Shown here: positions 23,155 through 31,231 of the stretch, piece after piece
How the letters are laid out: each line of letters opens with the position of its first letter
Position numbering within the stretch: position 1 is the first letter of the stretch
Assembly: GCF_030693805.1 (NCBI RefSeq)
Contig: NZ_JAUXZW010000002.1
Span: 1-37,928, forward strand
Length of the DNA stretch: 37,928 nucleotides
Origin: Phenylobacterium sp.
GTDB lineage: Bacteria; Pseudomonadota; Alphaproteobacteria; Caulobacterales; Caulobacteraceae
Reading direction: 5' to 3'
Translations under genes and position numbers: made by a program
The notes under the pieces: generated by a model
Told to the model about the DNA's origin: nothing
Seen by the model: only the letters and a program-made list of their open reading frames with translations
The model's database searches: none

Positions 23155-24171
23155 ATGAAGGCATACGAACTGCAGTCGACGAGCGGCCTGGACGGGCTGC
23201 AACTCGTCGACAAGCCCATGCCGGTGGCTGGCCCAGGCGAGGTGCTGGTGCGCATAAAGGCCGCGACGCTGAACTACCGCGACCTGCTGATCCTCAAGGG
23301 CGGCTACGGTTCACGCCAGAAGTCGCCGGTGATCCCGCTGTCCGACGGCGCAGGCGTAGTCGAGGCGCTTGGGCCCGGCGTCATGGGTTTCGCCGTCGGC
23401 GACCGAGTGATCGGCGGCTTCTTCGAGACCTGGCAGGGCGGCCCGCCCAGCCAGGAGAAGTTCGCGAGCGCCCTGGGCGGCATGGCCGACGGCGTGCTCT
23501 GCGAATACCGAGTCTTTCGGCAGGACAACCTGACGCGCACGCCGGATCACCTGACCGACGAGGAGGCCGCATCGCTGCCGTGCGCCGGCGTCACCGCCTG
23601 GAGCGCGGTTATGAACTTCAGCCCGGCCAAGCCGGGCGACGTGGTGCTCACCCAGGGGACGGGCGGAGTGTCGCTGTTCGCCCTGCAGTTCGCCAAGCTC
23701 GCCGGAGCGCGGGTGATCGCCACCAGTTCCAGCGACGAGAAGATCGAACGCCTGAAAGCGCTCGGCGCGGACGACACCATCAATTACCGCACGACGCCGA
23801 AGTGGGGCATGAAGGTCCGCGAACTGACCAACGACCGCGGCGTCGACCTGGTGGTCGAAGTCGGCGGCGCGGGCACGCTGAACGAGTCGATCCGCGCCAC
23901 CCGCATCGGCGGCACGATGGCGCTGATCGGGGTGCTGGCCGGGCCGCCGCAGGGCGAGGTGCGCCTGCCGTTGATCGTCATGCAGCAACAGAACATCCAG
24001 GGCGTCACCGTCGGCTCCAGCGAGGATCTGAAGGCGATGGCCAAGGCGATCGGCCTGCACGGCATGAAGCCGGTGATAGATCAGATCTTCCCGTTCGAGC
24101 GGGCGAAGGACGCCTTCGTCCGCCTCGAGACGGGCCAGCATTTCGGCAAGGTGGCGATCTCGTTCCCCTGA
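23155..24171 (+). CDS. Zinc-free MDR dehydrogenase (quinone-reductase-like)
   Basis: A 338-residue medium-chain dehydrogenase/reductase. N-terminal GroES-like domain: AATLNYRDLLILKGGYG, and no catalytic zinc cysteine/histidine set. NAD(P) domain: TQGTGGVSLFALQFAKLAGA with A-x-x-G-A spacing, then GADDTINYRT and the typical GGTMALIGVLAG. It would reduce an enone, quinone or aldehyde with NAD(P)H. I use ATG 23155, 8 bases after GGAGG. It lies within the racemase-amidohydrolase-ligase set and probably handles an intermediate of that pathway. Confidence 0.86.
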   Translation: MKAYELQSTSGLDGLQLVDKPMPVAGPGEVLVRIKAATLNYRDLLILKGGYGSRQKSPVIPLSDGAGVVEALGPGVMGFAVGDRVIGGFFETWQGGPPSQEKFASALGGMADGVLCEYRVFRQDNLTRTPDHLTDEEAASLPCAGVTAWSAVMNFSPAKPGDVVLTQGTGGVSLFALQFAKLAGARVIATSSSDEKIERLKALGADDTINYRTTPKWGMKVRELTNDRGVDLVVEVGGAGTLNESIRATRIGGTMALIGVLAGPPQGEVRLPLIVMQQQNIQGVTVGSSEDLKAMAKAIGLHGMKPVIDQIFPFERAKDAFVRLETGQHFGKVAISFP

Positions 24172-24210
24172 GCGCGCCGACACTCCGAATTTCACAGGAG
24201 GCGACACGCC

Positions 24211-25272
24211 ATGGCGTCCACCCCAGCCGGTTCGCCGGCCGCCCTGCACCCCACTGCTGATCCCGCCTGGCTGGCCAGCGGCGCCGAGGAGATCCTCGAG
24301 CCCGGCCTGCCGATCGTCGATGCGCACCATCACCTCTGGGGTCCGCCCAGGGGGCCGTATCTGGGGGCCGAACTCGCGGCCGACATCGGCGAAGGCCACA
24401 GGGTGGTCGCCACGGTGTTCGCCGACTGCACCGAGGGCTATCGCACCGACGGGCCTGAAGGCTTGCGCTCGGTCGGCGAGACGGAATTCGCCGCCCAGGT
24501 CGCGCGAGAGGCGGAGGCCGGCGCCTATGGCGGCGTATTGCTCTGCGCCGGGATCTTCAGCCGCGTGGAGATGCGTGACGGCGCGGCGGTGGCCGAGGCG
24601 TTGCACGCCCACATCGAAGCCGGTCAAGGCCGCTTCAAGGGCGTGCGGTTCTCGAGTCCATGGGATGCGGACCCGGCCATCCGCAGCACGGCCCGCCTGT
24701 ACACCGAGGGTCTGCTGTACGATCCGACCGTCCGCGAGGGCATAGCCTGTCTCGCGCCGCTCGGCCTGACCCTGGACACCTGGCTCTACCATCCGCAGAT
24801 CCAGGACGTGGCCGACCTCGCCGAGGCCTTCCCGGACACCCAGATCATCCTGGATCACGTCGGCGGGCCGGTGGGAACGGGACGCTACGCCGGCAAGCGG
24901 GACGAGGCCTATGCGGTGTGGCGCAAGGGCGTCGAGGCGGTGGCGCGCCAGCCCAACGTCTCGGTGAAACTGGGCGGCCTGGCGATGGAGCTTTCAGGCT
25001 TCGATTTCCACGAGGGGCCGAAGCCGCCGTCGTCGCAGGAACTCGCCGACGCCTGGCGGCCCTATGTGGAGCCCTGCATCGAATTGTTCGGAGCCGACCG
25101 CGCGATGTTCGAGAGCAACTTCCCGGTCGACAAGTTCTCCTGCAGCTACGGCCTGCTGTGGAACGCCTTCAAGCGTCTAGCCGCCGGCGCCTCGGCCCAG
25201 GAGAAGACCGCCCTGTTCAGCGGGACCGCCGCCCGCGTCTATAGTCTCGACCTCTCTGCGGCGACCGCGTGA
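24211..25272 (+). CDS. Amidohydrolase-family TIM-barrel enzyme (lactonase-like)
   Basis: A 353-residue amidohydrolase of the group that holds lactonases and decarboxylases (Amidohydro_2). The first metal motif is IVDAHHHLWGPP; later come TWLYHPQIQD, IILDHVGGPVGTGRY and AMFESNFPVDKFS with the conserved terminal Asp. It would hydrolyse a lactone or decarboxylate a ring acid in the cytoplasm; the substrate cannot be told from sequence. ATG 24211 follows AGGAGG. It is 39 bases after the dehydrogenase gene and 25 bases before the ligase gene. Confidence 0.86.
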   Translation: MASTPAGSPAALHPTADPAWLASGAEEILEPGLPIVDAHHHLWGPPRGPYLGAELAADIGEGHRVVATVFADCTEGYRTDGPEGLRSVGETEFAAQVAREAEAGAYGGVLLCAGIFSRVEMRDGAAVAEALHAHIEAGQGRFKGVRFSSPWDADPAIRSTARLYTEGLLYDPTVREGIACLAPLGLTLDTWLYHPQIQDVADLAEAFPDTQIILDHVGGPVGTGRYAGKRDEAYAVWRKGVEAVARQPNVSVKLGGLAMELSGFDFHEGPKPPSSQELADAWRPYVEPCIELFGADRAMFESNFPVDKFSCSYGLLWNAFKRLAAGASAQEKTALFSGTAARVYSLDLSAATA

Positions 25273-25297
25273 TCCGCAACGGCCTGACTAGGAGCGC

Positions 25298-26782
25298 ATG
25301 ACCATGTCCGATGCCCCGCTGTCCCTCGGCGCCCGCCTCCATCAGCTTGCACAGGCCGACCCCGACGCCGCGATGATCAGCATGGGCGCCGTGACCTTGT
25401 CGCGCCGCGAGGTGGACGCCCGCAGCAACCGACTGGCGCGCGCCTTCCAGGCCAAGGGGCTCGGCCAGGGAGATCTGCTGTCGATCGCGCTCGCCAACAG
25501 CGTCGACTTCATGGTCGCCGCCGCCGCCTGCTGGAAACTCGGCGCGACGCCGCAGCCGGTGTCCTGGCGCCTGCCGATCGCCGAACTGACGGCGATCGTC
25601 GAGTTGGCGCAGTCGTCCTTCGTGCTGTGCGAGCCCGGCGCGGCGACCGGCGACGCGCCGGGCTACACCGTCGACGAACTACTCGCGTCCACTCAGGATG
25701 CGGCCCCGCTGCCTGACGCCATCGCCCCGTCCTGGAAGGCGCCGACGTCCGGCGGCTCGACGGGTAGGCCGAAGCTGATCATGGCCAGCACCCCGGGCGT
25801 CTACACGCCGACCTTCAACGGCCACTGGAACGTGCAGCCCGACGACATCGCCATCATGCCGGGGCCGCTCTACCACAACGCCCCGTTCGGTTCCGCCGCC
25901 CTGTCGATGATGCGCGGCGCGCACATGATCCTGATGCCGAAGTTCGACGCCGAGGCGGTGCTGAAGGAGGTCGAGGAGCGCGGCGCCACCTGGCTCTACC
26001 TGGTGCCGACGATGATGAACCGCATCTGGCGGCTGCCGGACGAGGTCCGCAACCGCTACGACATCTCCAAGCTGCGCACGGTCTGGCACACCGCCGCGCC
26101 CTGTCCGCCGTGGCTGAAAGAGGCCTGGCTCGACTGGATCGGCCCGGACGTGATCTGGGAGCTGTTCGGCACCACCGAGGCGATCTGCGCGACGGTGATC
26201 TCCGGGCGCGAATGGCTGGCCAAGCCGCGCTCGGCCGGCGTGCCGATCTTCGGCGAGATGAAGATCGTCGGCGAAAACGGAGAGACTCTTCCGGCAGGGG
26301 AGGTGGGCGAGATCTACGCCCGCCGCGGCGTCGGCGCGCCACCCAGCTATTTCTACCGCGGGGCCCAGACCGTACAAACCGAGGGCGGCTGGGAGACCAT
26401 GGGCGACATGGGCTACCTGGACGAGGACGGCTACCTGTTCCTCGCCGACCGGCGCGGCGACATGATCCTGGTCGGCGGCTCCAACGTCTATCCGGCGGAG
26501 ATCGAAGCCGTGCTCGACGAGCATCCGGCCGTGGGCTCGAGCTGCGTGATCGGCCTGCCCGACGACGACATGGGCAACCTGATCCACGCCATCGTGCAGA
26601 CCAAGGGCGACGTCAGCGCCGAGGACCTACACGCCCACATCGCCTCACGACTGGTCAGCTACAAGCGCCCGCGCAGCTTCGAACTCGTGACGCATGCGCT
26701 GAAGGACGACGCCGGCAAGGTGCGCCGTTCGCAGCTTCGCGCCGAGCGGATCGCCGACGCACGCGAGAAGGCTCCAGGCTAG
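25298..26782 (+). CDS. Acyl-CoA ligase (AMP-binding; bile-acid-CoA-ligase-like)
   Basis: A 494-residue adenylate-forming ligase. The ATP loop (A3) is TSGGSTGRPK, A5 is ELFGTTE, A7-A8 is GDMGYLDEDGYLFLADRRGD with the hinge after it, and A10 is KDDAGKVRRSQL with the catalytic Lys. It makes an acyl-CoA from a carboxylic acid, ATP and CoA. The overall style resembles ligases for bile acids and related polycyclic or alicyclic acids, but the substrate is inferred. Both ATG 25298 and ATG 25304 fit the AGGAG site. As the last gene of the catabolic set it would supply the racemase with CoA esters. Confidence 0.89.
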   Translation: MTMSDAPLSLGARLHQLAQADPDAAMISMGAVTLSRREVDARSNRLARAFQAKGLGQGDLLSIALANSVDFMVAAAACWKLGATPQPVSWRLPIAELTAIVELAQSSFVLCEPGAATGDAPGYTVDELLASTQDAAPLPDAIAPSWKAPTSGGSTGRPKLIMASTPGVYTPTFNGHWNVQPDDIAIMPGPLYHNAPFGSAALSMMRGAHMILMPKFDAEAVLKEVEERGATWLYLVPTMMNRIWRLPDEVRNRYDISKLRTVWHTAAPCPPWLKEAWLDWIGPDVIWELFGTTEAICATVISGREWLAKPRSAGVPIFGEMKIVGENGETLPAGEVGEIYARRGVGAPPSYFYRGAQTVQTEGGWETMGDMGYLDEDGYLFLADRRGDMILVGGSNVYPAEIEAVLDEHPAVGSSCVIGLPDDDMGNLIHAIVQTKGDVSAEDLHAHIASRLVSYKRPRSFELVTHALKDDAGKVRRSQLRAERIADAREKAPG

Positions 26783-26786
26783 CGCC

Positions 26787-28073
26787 TCACCCCGACCGGT
26801 TCGGCCGGTCGGGCCGGGTCGCTGCGAAGATGGCGACCGCGATCAGCAGCGTGGCGCTCATCGCCGCGCCCATGGAGATCGGCGCGCTCCACGTCGCGAT
26901 GCTCACCAGGGTGGTGTTGATCGCGCCGATCCCGAAGTGGAAAGCGCCCATCAGCGCGGACACCGATCCTGCGCGCAGCGGGTCATGGGCCATGCCGCCG
27001 GCCAGCGCATTCGGCTGGTTGAAGCCCAGGCTGGCGACGACGAAGAACAGGGGGACCATCACGCCCCACATGCCGCCGAACCCAGTGACGGCGTTGAGCA
27101 GCATGACCAGACAGATGGCCAGGCTGGCGCGGTTGGCGATCTTCAGCACGAAGCCGGGCGGATAGCGCTTCGCCAGTCGGGCGTTGATCTGGCTGGCGCC
27201 GATCAACCCGATGCCGTTCAGGCCGAACACCCAGCCGAACGCCTGGGGCGAGACGCCGTAGGTTCCGATCACCAGGGCCGGCGAGGCCGTCACATAGACG
27301 CTCGTCGCGGCGCCGGAGACGGCGCCGGCCAGGACGAAGCCCATCACCCGCCGTTCGCCCAGCAGGATGCGGTAGCTGCGCAAGGGATTATCGGCCCGCG
27401 CCAGCGTCGCCGCCGCCTCGGGACGCGACTCCTTCAGCAGGAACGCGGTGATCACGCCCAGCACCGCACCCATGCCGGCGAGCAGCCAGAAGATGGAGCG
27501 CCAGCCGCCGCCCAGCAGGATCAGCCCGCCCAGCAGCGGCGCGAGGATCGGCGAGATACCCATCACCAGCATCAGCAAAGAGAAGATGCGCATGGAATCC
27601 TGCGGCTCGTAGCGGTCGCGGACCACCGCGCGGGGCACCACCACGCCGACGCAGCCGCCGAGCGCCTGCAACAGCCGCATCGCCGTCAGCATCTCGATCG
27701 AGGTGGCCATGGCGCAGCCGGCCGAGGCGATCACATAGACCGCTATGCCCCCCAGCAGCGGCGCGCGCCTTCCGATTCGGTCGGACAGCGGCCCGTAGAT
27801 AAGCTGGCCCGCGCCCATTCCCAGGAAGAACACCGCCATGGTCCGCTGCGTGGCGCCGATGTCGGTGTGCAGGTCCGTCGCGATCTGCGGCAGGGCCGGA
27901 AGGTACATGTCGATCGCCAGCGGCCCGAGCGCCGTCAGCAGTCCCAGCATCAGGATCAATCCGGCGGCAGAGGATCCGCGCTGGGCCCCGGCCGCGCTCA
28001 AAGCGGGCGCACGGCGGTCAGGTGGCGCGGCTTGGCCATGACGGTGTCCTGTGGGCTGATGGGGCGCCGACAC
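26787..28073 (-). CDS. MFS drug-resistance transporter (Bcr/CflA type)
   Basis: A 12-helix MFS exporter. The first helix is LILMLGLLTALGPLAIDMYL with the Bcr/CflA-style DMYLPALP; the inter-helix motif GPLSDRIGRRAPLLGG is intact. It would expel small drugs or metabolites. The start is doubtful. GTG 28073 gives about 428 residues and TTG 28001 about 404. A better-looking start, ATG 28039 (MAKPRHLTAVRPL with AGGA before it), is out of frame and stops after 13 codons; a one-base frameshift or sequencing error between 27998 and 28039 could explain this. It converges on the ligase gene, 4 bases away. Confidence 0.82.
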   Translation of the reverse strand: MSAPHQPTGHRHGQAAPPDRRAPALSAAGAQRGSSAAGLILMLGLLTALGPLAIDMYLPALPQIATDLHTDIGATQRTMAVFFLGMGAGQLIYGPLSDRIGRRAPLLGGIAVYVIASAGCAMATSIEMLTAMRLLQALGGCVGVVVPRAVVRDRYEPQDSMRIFSLLMLVMGISPILAPLLGGLILLGGGWRSIFWLLAGMGAVLGVITAFLLKESRPEAAATLARADNPLRSYRILLGERRVMGFVLAGAVSGAATSVYVTASPALVIGTYGVSPQAFGWVFGLNGIGLIGASQINARLAKRYPPGFVLKIANRASLAICLVMLLNAVTGFGGMWGVMVPLFFVVASLGFNQPNALAGGMAHDPLRAGSVSALMGAFHFGIGAINTTLVSIATWSAPISMGAAMSATLLIAVAIFAATRPDRPNRSG

Positions 28074-28431
28074 GGGCCGGCCGGTCGAGACTATAGCGGC
28101 CGGCGCGATGCGCCATAAGCCATTGATGAACACACGCGCCTTATCGCTGCTCGCACTCGCTGAGCCGTTCCGCTTCCGGCGCGATTTCGAAGCCGCCTGG
28201 GCCTCCCGCTTCGTCCCGCCTGCAATGGTGATCGTGGACTGTCCGGCGCCCTGATTGCGTCTCATTCGCACGTCAGTCAGTCGCCTGCGTCAAAACTCCT
28301 ACTTCGATCGTATGGGATGAGTGGGAAGGGCGGCGCGCGAATTGCTGAAGCTTCAGCACGTCACACCAAACCGTGCCGCTTTGGATCAAACCCGGGGCGG
28401 AACAGAGCATCAACGACTCGACGGAGGTCGC
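28074..28431. other. Intergenic region with a perfect palindrome
   Basis: Between the divergent MFS exporter and the small-protein gene. The main structure is the 16-bp palindrome at 28343-28358 listed separately. A 42-codon open frame on the plus strand (28126-28254) has no ribosome binding site or family and is not annotated. Confidence 0.45.
28343..28358. promoter_or_regulatory. 16-bp perfect palindrome
   Basis: TGCTGAAGCTTCAGCA is its own reverse complement over all 16 bases. It lies 74 bases before the GTG start of the small-protein gene at 28432, a typical operator distance. The cognate regulator is unknown. Confidence 0.45.
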
Positions 28432-28641
28432 GTGAGCGAAGACGAAGAAGCAGCGTTTCGAGACGCCGAGGCCGCCATCAACGCCGAGCGTCTGGGTCCG
28501 ACGCGCGCCTATCTCGACACCATGCGTCGCTTGCGCAGCGTCGCCGCAAACAAGCAGGCCGCGAGCGACCAGCGTGACAACGCGCGCCAGCTCGCCGAAG
28601 CGCTCAGCCGGCGGCTTCTGGCCGAACTTCGCCTCCACTAG
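28432..28641 (+). CDS. Small helical protein, paralogue of the one at 1004-1225
   Basis: A 69-residue protein starting at GTG 28432, 5 bases after GGAGG. The acidic N-terminus (SEDEEAAFRDAEAAINAERL) leads to RAYLDTMRRLRSVAANKQAA and ends in LSRRLLAELRLH. It is probably one long helix or a helical hairpin. It matches the product of 1004-1225 throughout, strongest at DTMRRLRSVA, so the two are paralogues and at least one is expected to be functional. No function is known. The palindrome upstream at 28343 may regulate it. Confidence 0.7.
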   Translation: MSEDEEAAFRDAEAAINAERLGPTRAYLDTMRRLRSVAANKQAASDQRDNARQLAEALSRRLLAELRLH

Positions 28642-28786
28642 GCGCGCGCCGCCTCAGAGGGCGGTGTCGATACCGCCGCAGTTCGAATTCCCGCCTTCTG
28701 CGGACATGGTCTCCTGGACGCGCTCGCGTGAGCGGCTGGACAGGCTTTCGTTCTTGTCCCTAACCTGCATGACGCAGGAGAAGACG

Positions 28787-29164
28787 ATGACGGAGGTCAC
28801 CTGTCACTGCGGCGCGGTGCACCTGACGGTGCCGCAGGCGCCCACGGAGGTCACGGAGTGCAACTGCTCCGTTTGCCGCCGACTGGGCGCGCGTTGGGCA
28901 TACTACACGCCATCCGAGGTCAGCGTCGCCCAGGTGGGCTCGACGCATCCCTATGTGTGGGGCGACCGGATGCTGGCCTTCCACCGATGCCGGCGATGCG
29001 GATGCGTCACACACTGGCAGAGCCTGAGCGTCCAACCGAGGATGGCGATCAACGCCCGGATGATCGACGGACTGGATTGGACGAAGGTGCGCATACGCCA
29101 GTTCGACGGCGACAAGACCTGGGCGTATCTGGAAACGCCGGGCGGCGAAGCCCACATCGCCTGA
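28787..29164 (+). CDS. GFA-family zinc protein, second copy
   Basis: A 125-residue GFA-family protein. The zinc-binding cysteines are in TCHCGAVHL, ECNCSVCRRLGARW and HRCRRCGCVTHW, so both family zinc sites look complete. GFA proteins are named for glutathione-dependent formaldehyde activation, but many have no shown reaction. I use ATG 28787, 7 bases after GGAG. It lies 35 bases before the SnoaL-like gene and may share a transcript with it. A longer GFA homologue of different sequence is at 18593. Confidence 0.86.
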   Translation: MTEVTCHCGAVHLTVPQAPTEVTECNCSVCRRLGARWAYYTPSEVSVAQVGSTHPYVWGDRMLAFHRCRRCGCVTHWQSLSVQPRMAINARMIDGLDWTKVRIRQFDGDKTWAYLETPGGEAHIA

Positions 29165-29198
29165 CGCAAGAGCCGGAGCAGCCGGCCAGGAGGAACAC

Positions 29199-29558
29199 AT
29201 GCGATCCGAGATCGAAGCGACGCTCGCCAAGTGGGTCGAGGCCTATGGCCGGCAGGACCCGGCCGCGCTCGCGGCGCTGTACACGCCTGACGCCCTGTTC
29301 TTCGGCGGCAGTGGTGGGCTGTACCGTGGCCAGGACGGCGCGCGCGCCTACTTCAGCGCCATGCCCACGCGGGTCAAACCCAGCATGGTGTTTCGTGACG
29401 TGACGCTGATGCCCCTGGGCGAGGACGCCGTGAACGTGGCGATGATCGGCGCCGCCGGCGCAGAGGGCGCCGATCCCCGCGACATCCGCTTCAGCCAGAC
29501 CCACGTGCGCACGCCCGACGGATGGCGCATCGCCAGCCACCACGGATCGGTCGGCTGA
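29199..29558 (+). CDS. SnoaL-like / nuclear-transport-factor-2 fold protein
   Basis: A 119-residue NTF2-fold protein: IEATLAKWVEAYGRQDPAAL starts the cone, then YTPDALFFGGSGGLYRGQDG, ARAYFSAM, and the closing strand TPDGWRIASHHGS. Such proteins are polyketide cyclase-like isomerases, small ligand binders or unknown. ATG 29199 follows a strong AGGAGG. It may be co-transcribed with the GFA gene. No specific substrate is inferred. Confidence 0.8.
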   Translation: MRSEIEATLAKWVEAYGRQDPAALAALYTPDALFFGGSGGLYRGQDGARAYFSAMPTRVKPSMVFRDVTLMPLGEDAVNVAMIGAAGAEGADPRDIRFSQTHVRTPDGWRIASHHGSVG

Positions 29559-29707
29559 CCCGACGCGCGCCCGCGAGCGCAGATTAGGGCCTCAACTAGA
29601 CTCTGGCGCCAGTTACGGCCAGCAGTCGCGCCGGGCGCCACGATCCTGACGCGGGCGCATGATCTTGCCGGGACCTCGGGCAGAAACGCCAGTTGGGACG
29701 CTTCCTG

Positions 29708-30451
29708 GTGAACGACCTCGGCCATGGGCCGCCTCAGATCCGCTCCACGCGTCTTGCGTCGGTCCGGCGCCGCTACGCGCTGACCGCGGTGGTCAGCGTC
29801 GCCTGGCATCTGATGGTGCTGATGGCTCTGGTCTATGGCCGCACCGAAACCCCGCCGCCGCCCGAGCCGGAGCCGATGGTGGTGGCGCTGGTGGACCTGA
29901 AGCCGATGGCCGATCCCGTGAAGCCCGACGATCCACCCAGGCCCAAGCCGGTCAAGCCGCCGCCGCCCCGCCCGATCTTCCGCCAGACGCCTCTGCCGCC
30001 CCCGCCGGACGTCGTCCCGCTACAGGCTGGCGACGGCCCGAGCGCGGACGGCGATGACGAGATGAGCGATGCGCAGGTCGCCTCCGCAGAGACTGCGGGG
30101 TCGGGCGGGGCAGGTCGCGCCTGCAACATGGTGCGGCTGCTGCAGACGGCGCTGCGCAAGGATCCGCTAGTCCGCAACGCGGTCGCCGGCGCTCATCGCG
30201 GCAAGGCGCTGAACGTCTGGAACGGCGACTGGGTGCGCCACCGCGGCCAGGAGGGGAACGGGCTGGCGGCGGTCCGCGAGGTGATCATGTGGGAGGTCGG
30301 GTTCGCGCCCGAAGCCTGTCGCGCCGAGCCGGTGCGGGGCCTGGTGATGATCTCGCTGGACGACTCGCCGGGCGCGGCGCGCGTCGTGCTGGGATCCGAT
30401 CGGTGGCGCTGGACCGATCTGTTGTTCGCCCGCGGCGCCGTATCACCCTGA
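29708..30451 (+). CDS. TonB-like inner-membrane protein with an atypical C-terminus
   Basis: A 247-residue protein with an N-terminal membrane anchor (YALTAVVSVAWHLMVLMALVYG, about residues 23-44) and then a proline-rich, charged spacer (TPPPPEPEPM, KPDDPPRPKPVKPPPPRPIF), as in TonB. The C-terminal about 110 residues (CNMVRLLQTALRKDPLVRNA, WRWTDLLFARG) do not show the usual TonB C-terminal repeat. It could span the periplasm for energy transduction or envelope linkage; this is inference. GTG 29708 is used as start; TTG 29693 is another option. It lies before an OmpA-type lipoprotein gene. Confidence 0.65.
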   Translation: MNDLGHGPPQIRSTRLASVRRRYALTAVVSVAWHLMVLMALVYGRTETPPPPEPEPMVVALVDLKPMADPVKPDDPPRPKPVKPPPPRPIFRQTPLPPPPDVVPLQAGDGPSADGDDEMSDAQVASAETAGSGGAGRACNMVRLLQTALRKDPLVRNAVAGAHRGKALNVWNGDWVRHRGQEGNGLAAVREVIMWEVGFAPEACRAEPVRGLVMISLDDSPGAARVVLGSDRWRWTDLLFARGAVSP

Positions 30452-30533
30452 CGCGTCATAAGGGGCGCCCGGTCGTGCGCAAACTGACATCGGCGCCCAA
30501 CTCCGCCTGCTTAAAAGCATAGGCGCGCCCACA

Positions 30534-30585
30534 AACCGCCGTTTTCGAACACGATGGAGTCGGGCTCCAAAACTTAACGGCGGTT
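30534..30585. promoter_or_regulatory. Inverted repeat upstream of the OmpA-type lipoprotein gene
   Basis: AACCGCCGTT (30534-30543) and AACGGCGGTT (30576-30585) are perfect 10-bp inverted repeats with 32 bases between. The right arm ends 24 bases before ATG 30610. It may be an operator or, if transcribed, a leader stem. Confidence 0.4.
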
Positions 30586-30609
30586 CATAACCGGGACGGA
30601 GGAACTTGC

Positions 30610-31179
30610 ATGATCCAGCGTGGGTCGAACGTAATGATCGCGGGGGCGATGTTATTGGGTGTTGTCAGCCTGGGAGGCTGCGCCACCAAGAAATACGTCA
30701 ACGAGCAGGTCGGCGTCGTATCCACCAGGGTCGCTGACCACGACGCGCGCCTCGCCGGCCTCGACGCCTCGACGCGTCAGGCGATGGAACGGGCCGATGC
30801 GGCGGGCAAGCTGGCCGAGGGCAAGTTCGTCTATTCGATGGTCCTGTCCGACGACAGCCTGAAGTTCCCCGCCTCCAAGGCGAACCTCTCGCCCGAGACC
30901 CAGGCCAGGCTCGACGCCTTCGCCAGCAAGCTGAAGACCGAGAACAAGAACGTCTACGTCGAGGTCCAGGGCCACACCGACGCCAGCGGCTCCAAGGAGG
31001 GCAACTACCGCCTGGGCGCCGAGCGGGCCGAGGCCGTGCGCCGCTACCTGAACCTGCAGGGCGTGCCGCTGAACCGCATCGGCACCATCTCCTACGGCGC
31101 GGACGCGCCGGTGGCGCCGAACACCAACCGGGCTGGCCGCCAGGCCAATCGCCGGGTCGTGCTGATCGTCCTGTCCTAA
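30610..31179 (+). CDS. OmpA-family lipoprotein
   Basis: A 189-residue lipoprotein. The N-terminus is a signal with lipobox LGGC (Cys24). A short coiled region follows (QVGVVSTRVADHDARLAGLD), then an OmpA C-terminal domain (about 78-189) with VEVQGHTDASGSKEGNYRLG and RAEAVRRYLN, and the terminal RQANRRVVLIV. It anchors the outer membrane to peptidoglycan. ATG 30610 follows GGAGG. It converges on an MDR gene, with a long perfect stem between them as a probable bidirectional transcription stop. Confidence 0.9.
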   Translation: MIQRGSNVMIAGAMLLGVVSLGGCATKKYVNEQVGVVSTRVADHDARLAGLDASTRQAMERADAAGKLAEGKFVYSMVLSDDSLKFPASKANLSPETQARLDAFASKLKTENKNVYVEVQGHTDASGSKEGNYRLGAERAEAVRRYLNLQGVPLNRIGTISYGADAPVAPNTNRAGRQANRRVVLIVLS

Positions 31180-31191
31180 GAGGACACGCGA

Positions 31192-31219
31192 GCCCGCAGC
31201 CTCTTCGGAGGCTGCGGGC
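31192..31219. terminator. Bidirectional hairpin between convergent genes
   Basis: GCCCGCAGCCTC (31192-31203) and GAGGCTGCGGGC (31208-31219) form a perfect 12-bp stem closed by a stable TTCG loop. It lies between the convergent OmpA-type and MDR genes. No clear T-run follows, so efficiency as a terminator is uncertain. Confidence 0.6.
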
Positions 31220-31231
31220 CGTCGCGCAGGC

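Noticed and set aside
23311-24858. 515-codon minus-strand frame opposite the MDR and amidohydrolase genes
   Set aside because: Spans two well-supported plus-strand genes and their gap, with no motif; shadow.
26937-28118. 393-codon plus-strand frame opposite the MFS exporter
   Set aside because: Antisense shadow rich in His, Gln and Arg; the minus-strand MFS helices are the real coding signal.
28126-28254. 42-codon open frame on the plus strand upstream of the small-protein gene
   Set aside because: No ribosome binding site or family signature, and it overlaps the likely upstream region of the exporter; too short to support.
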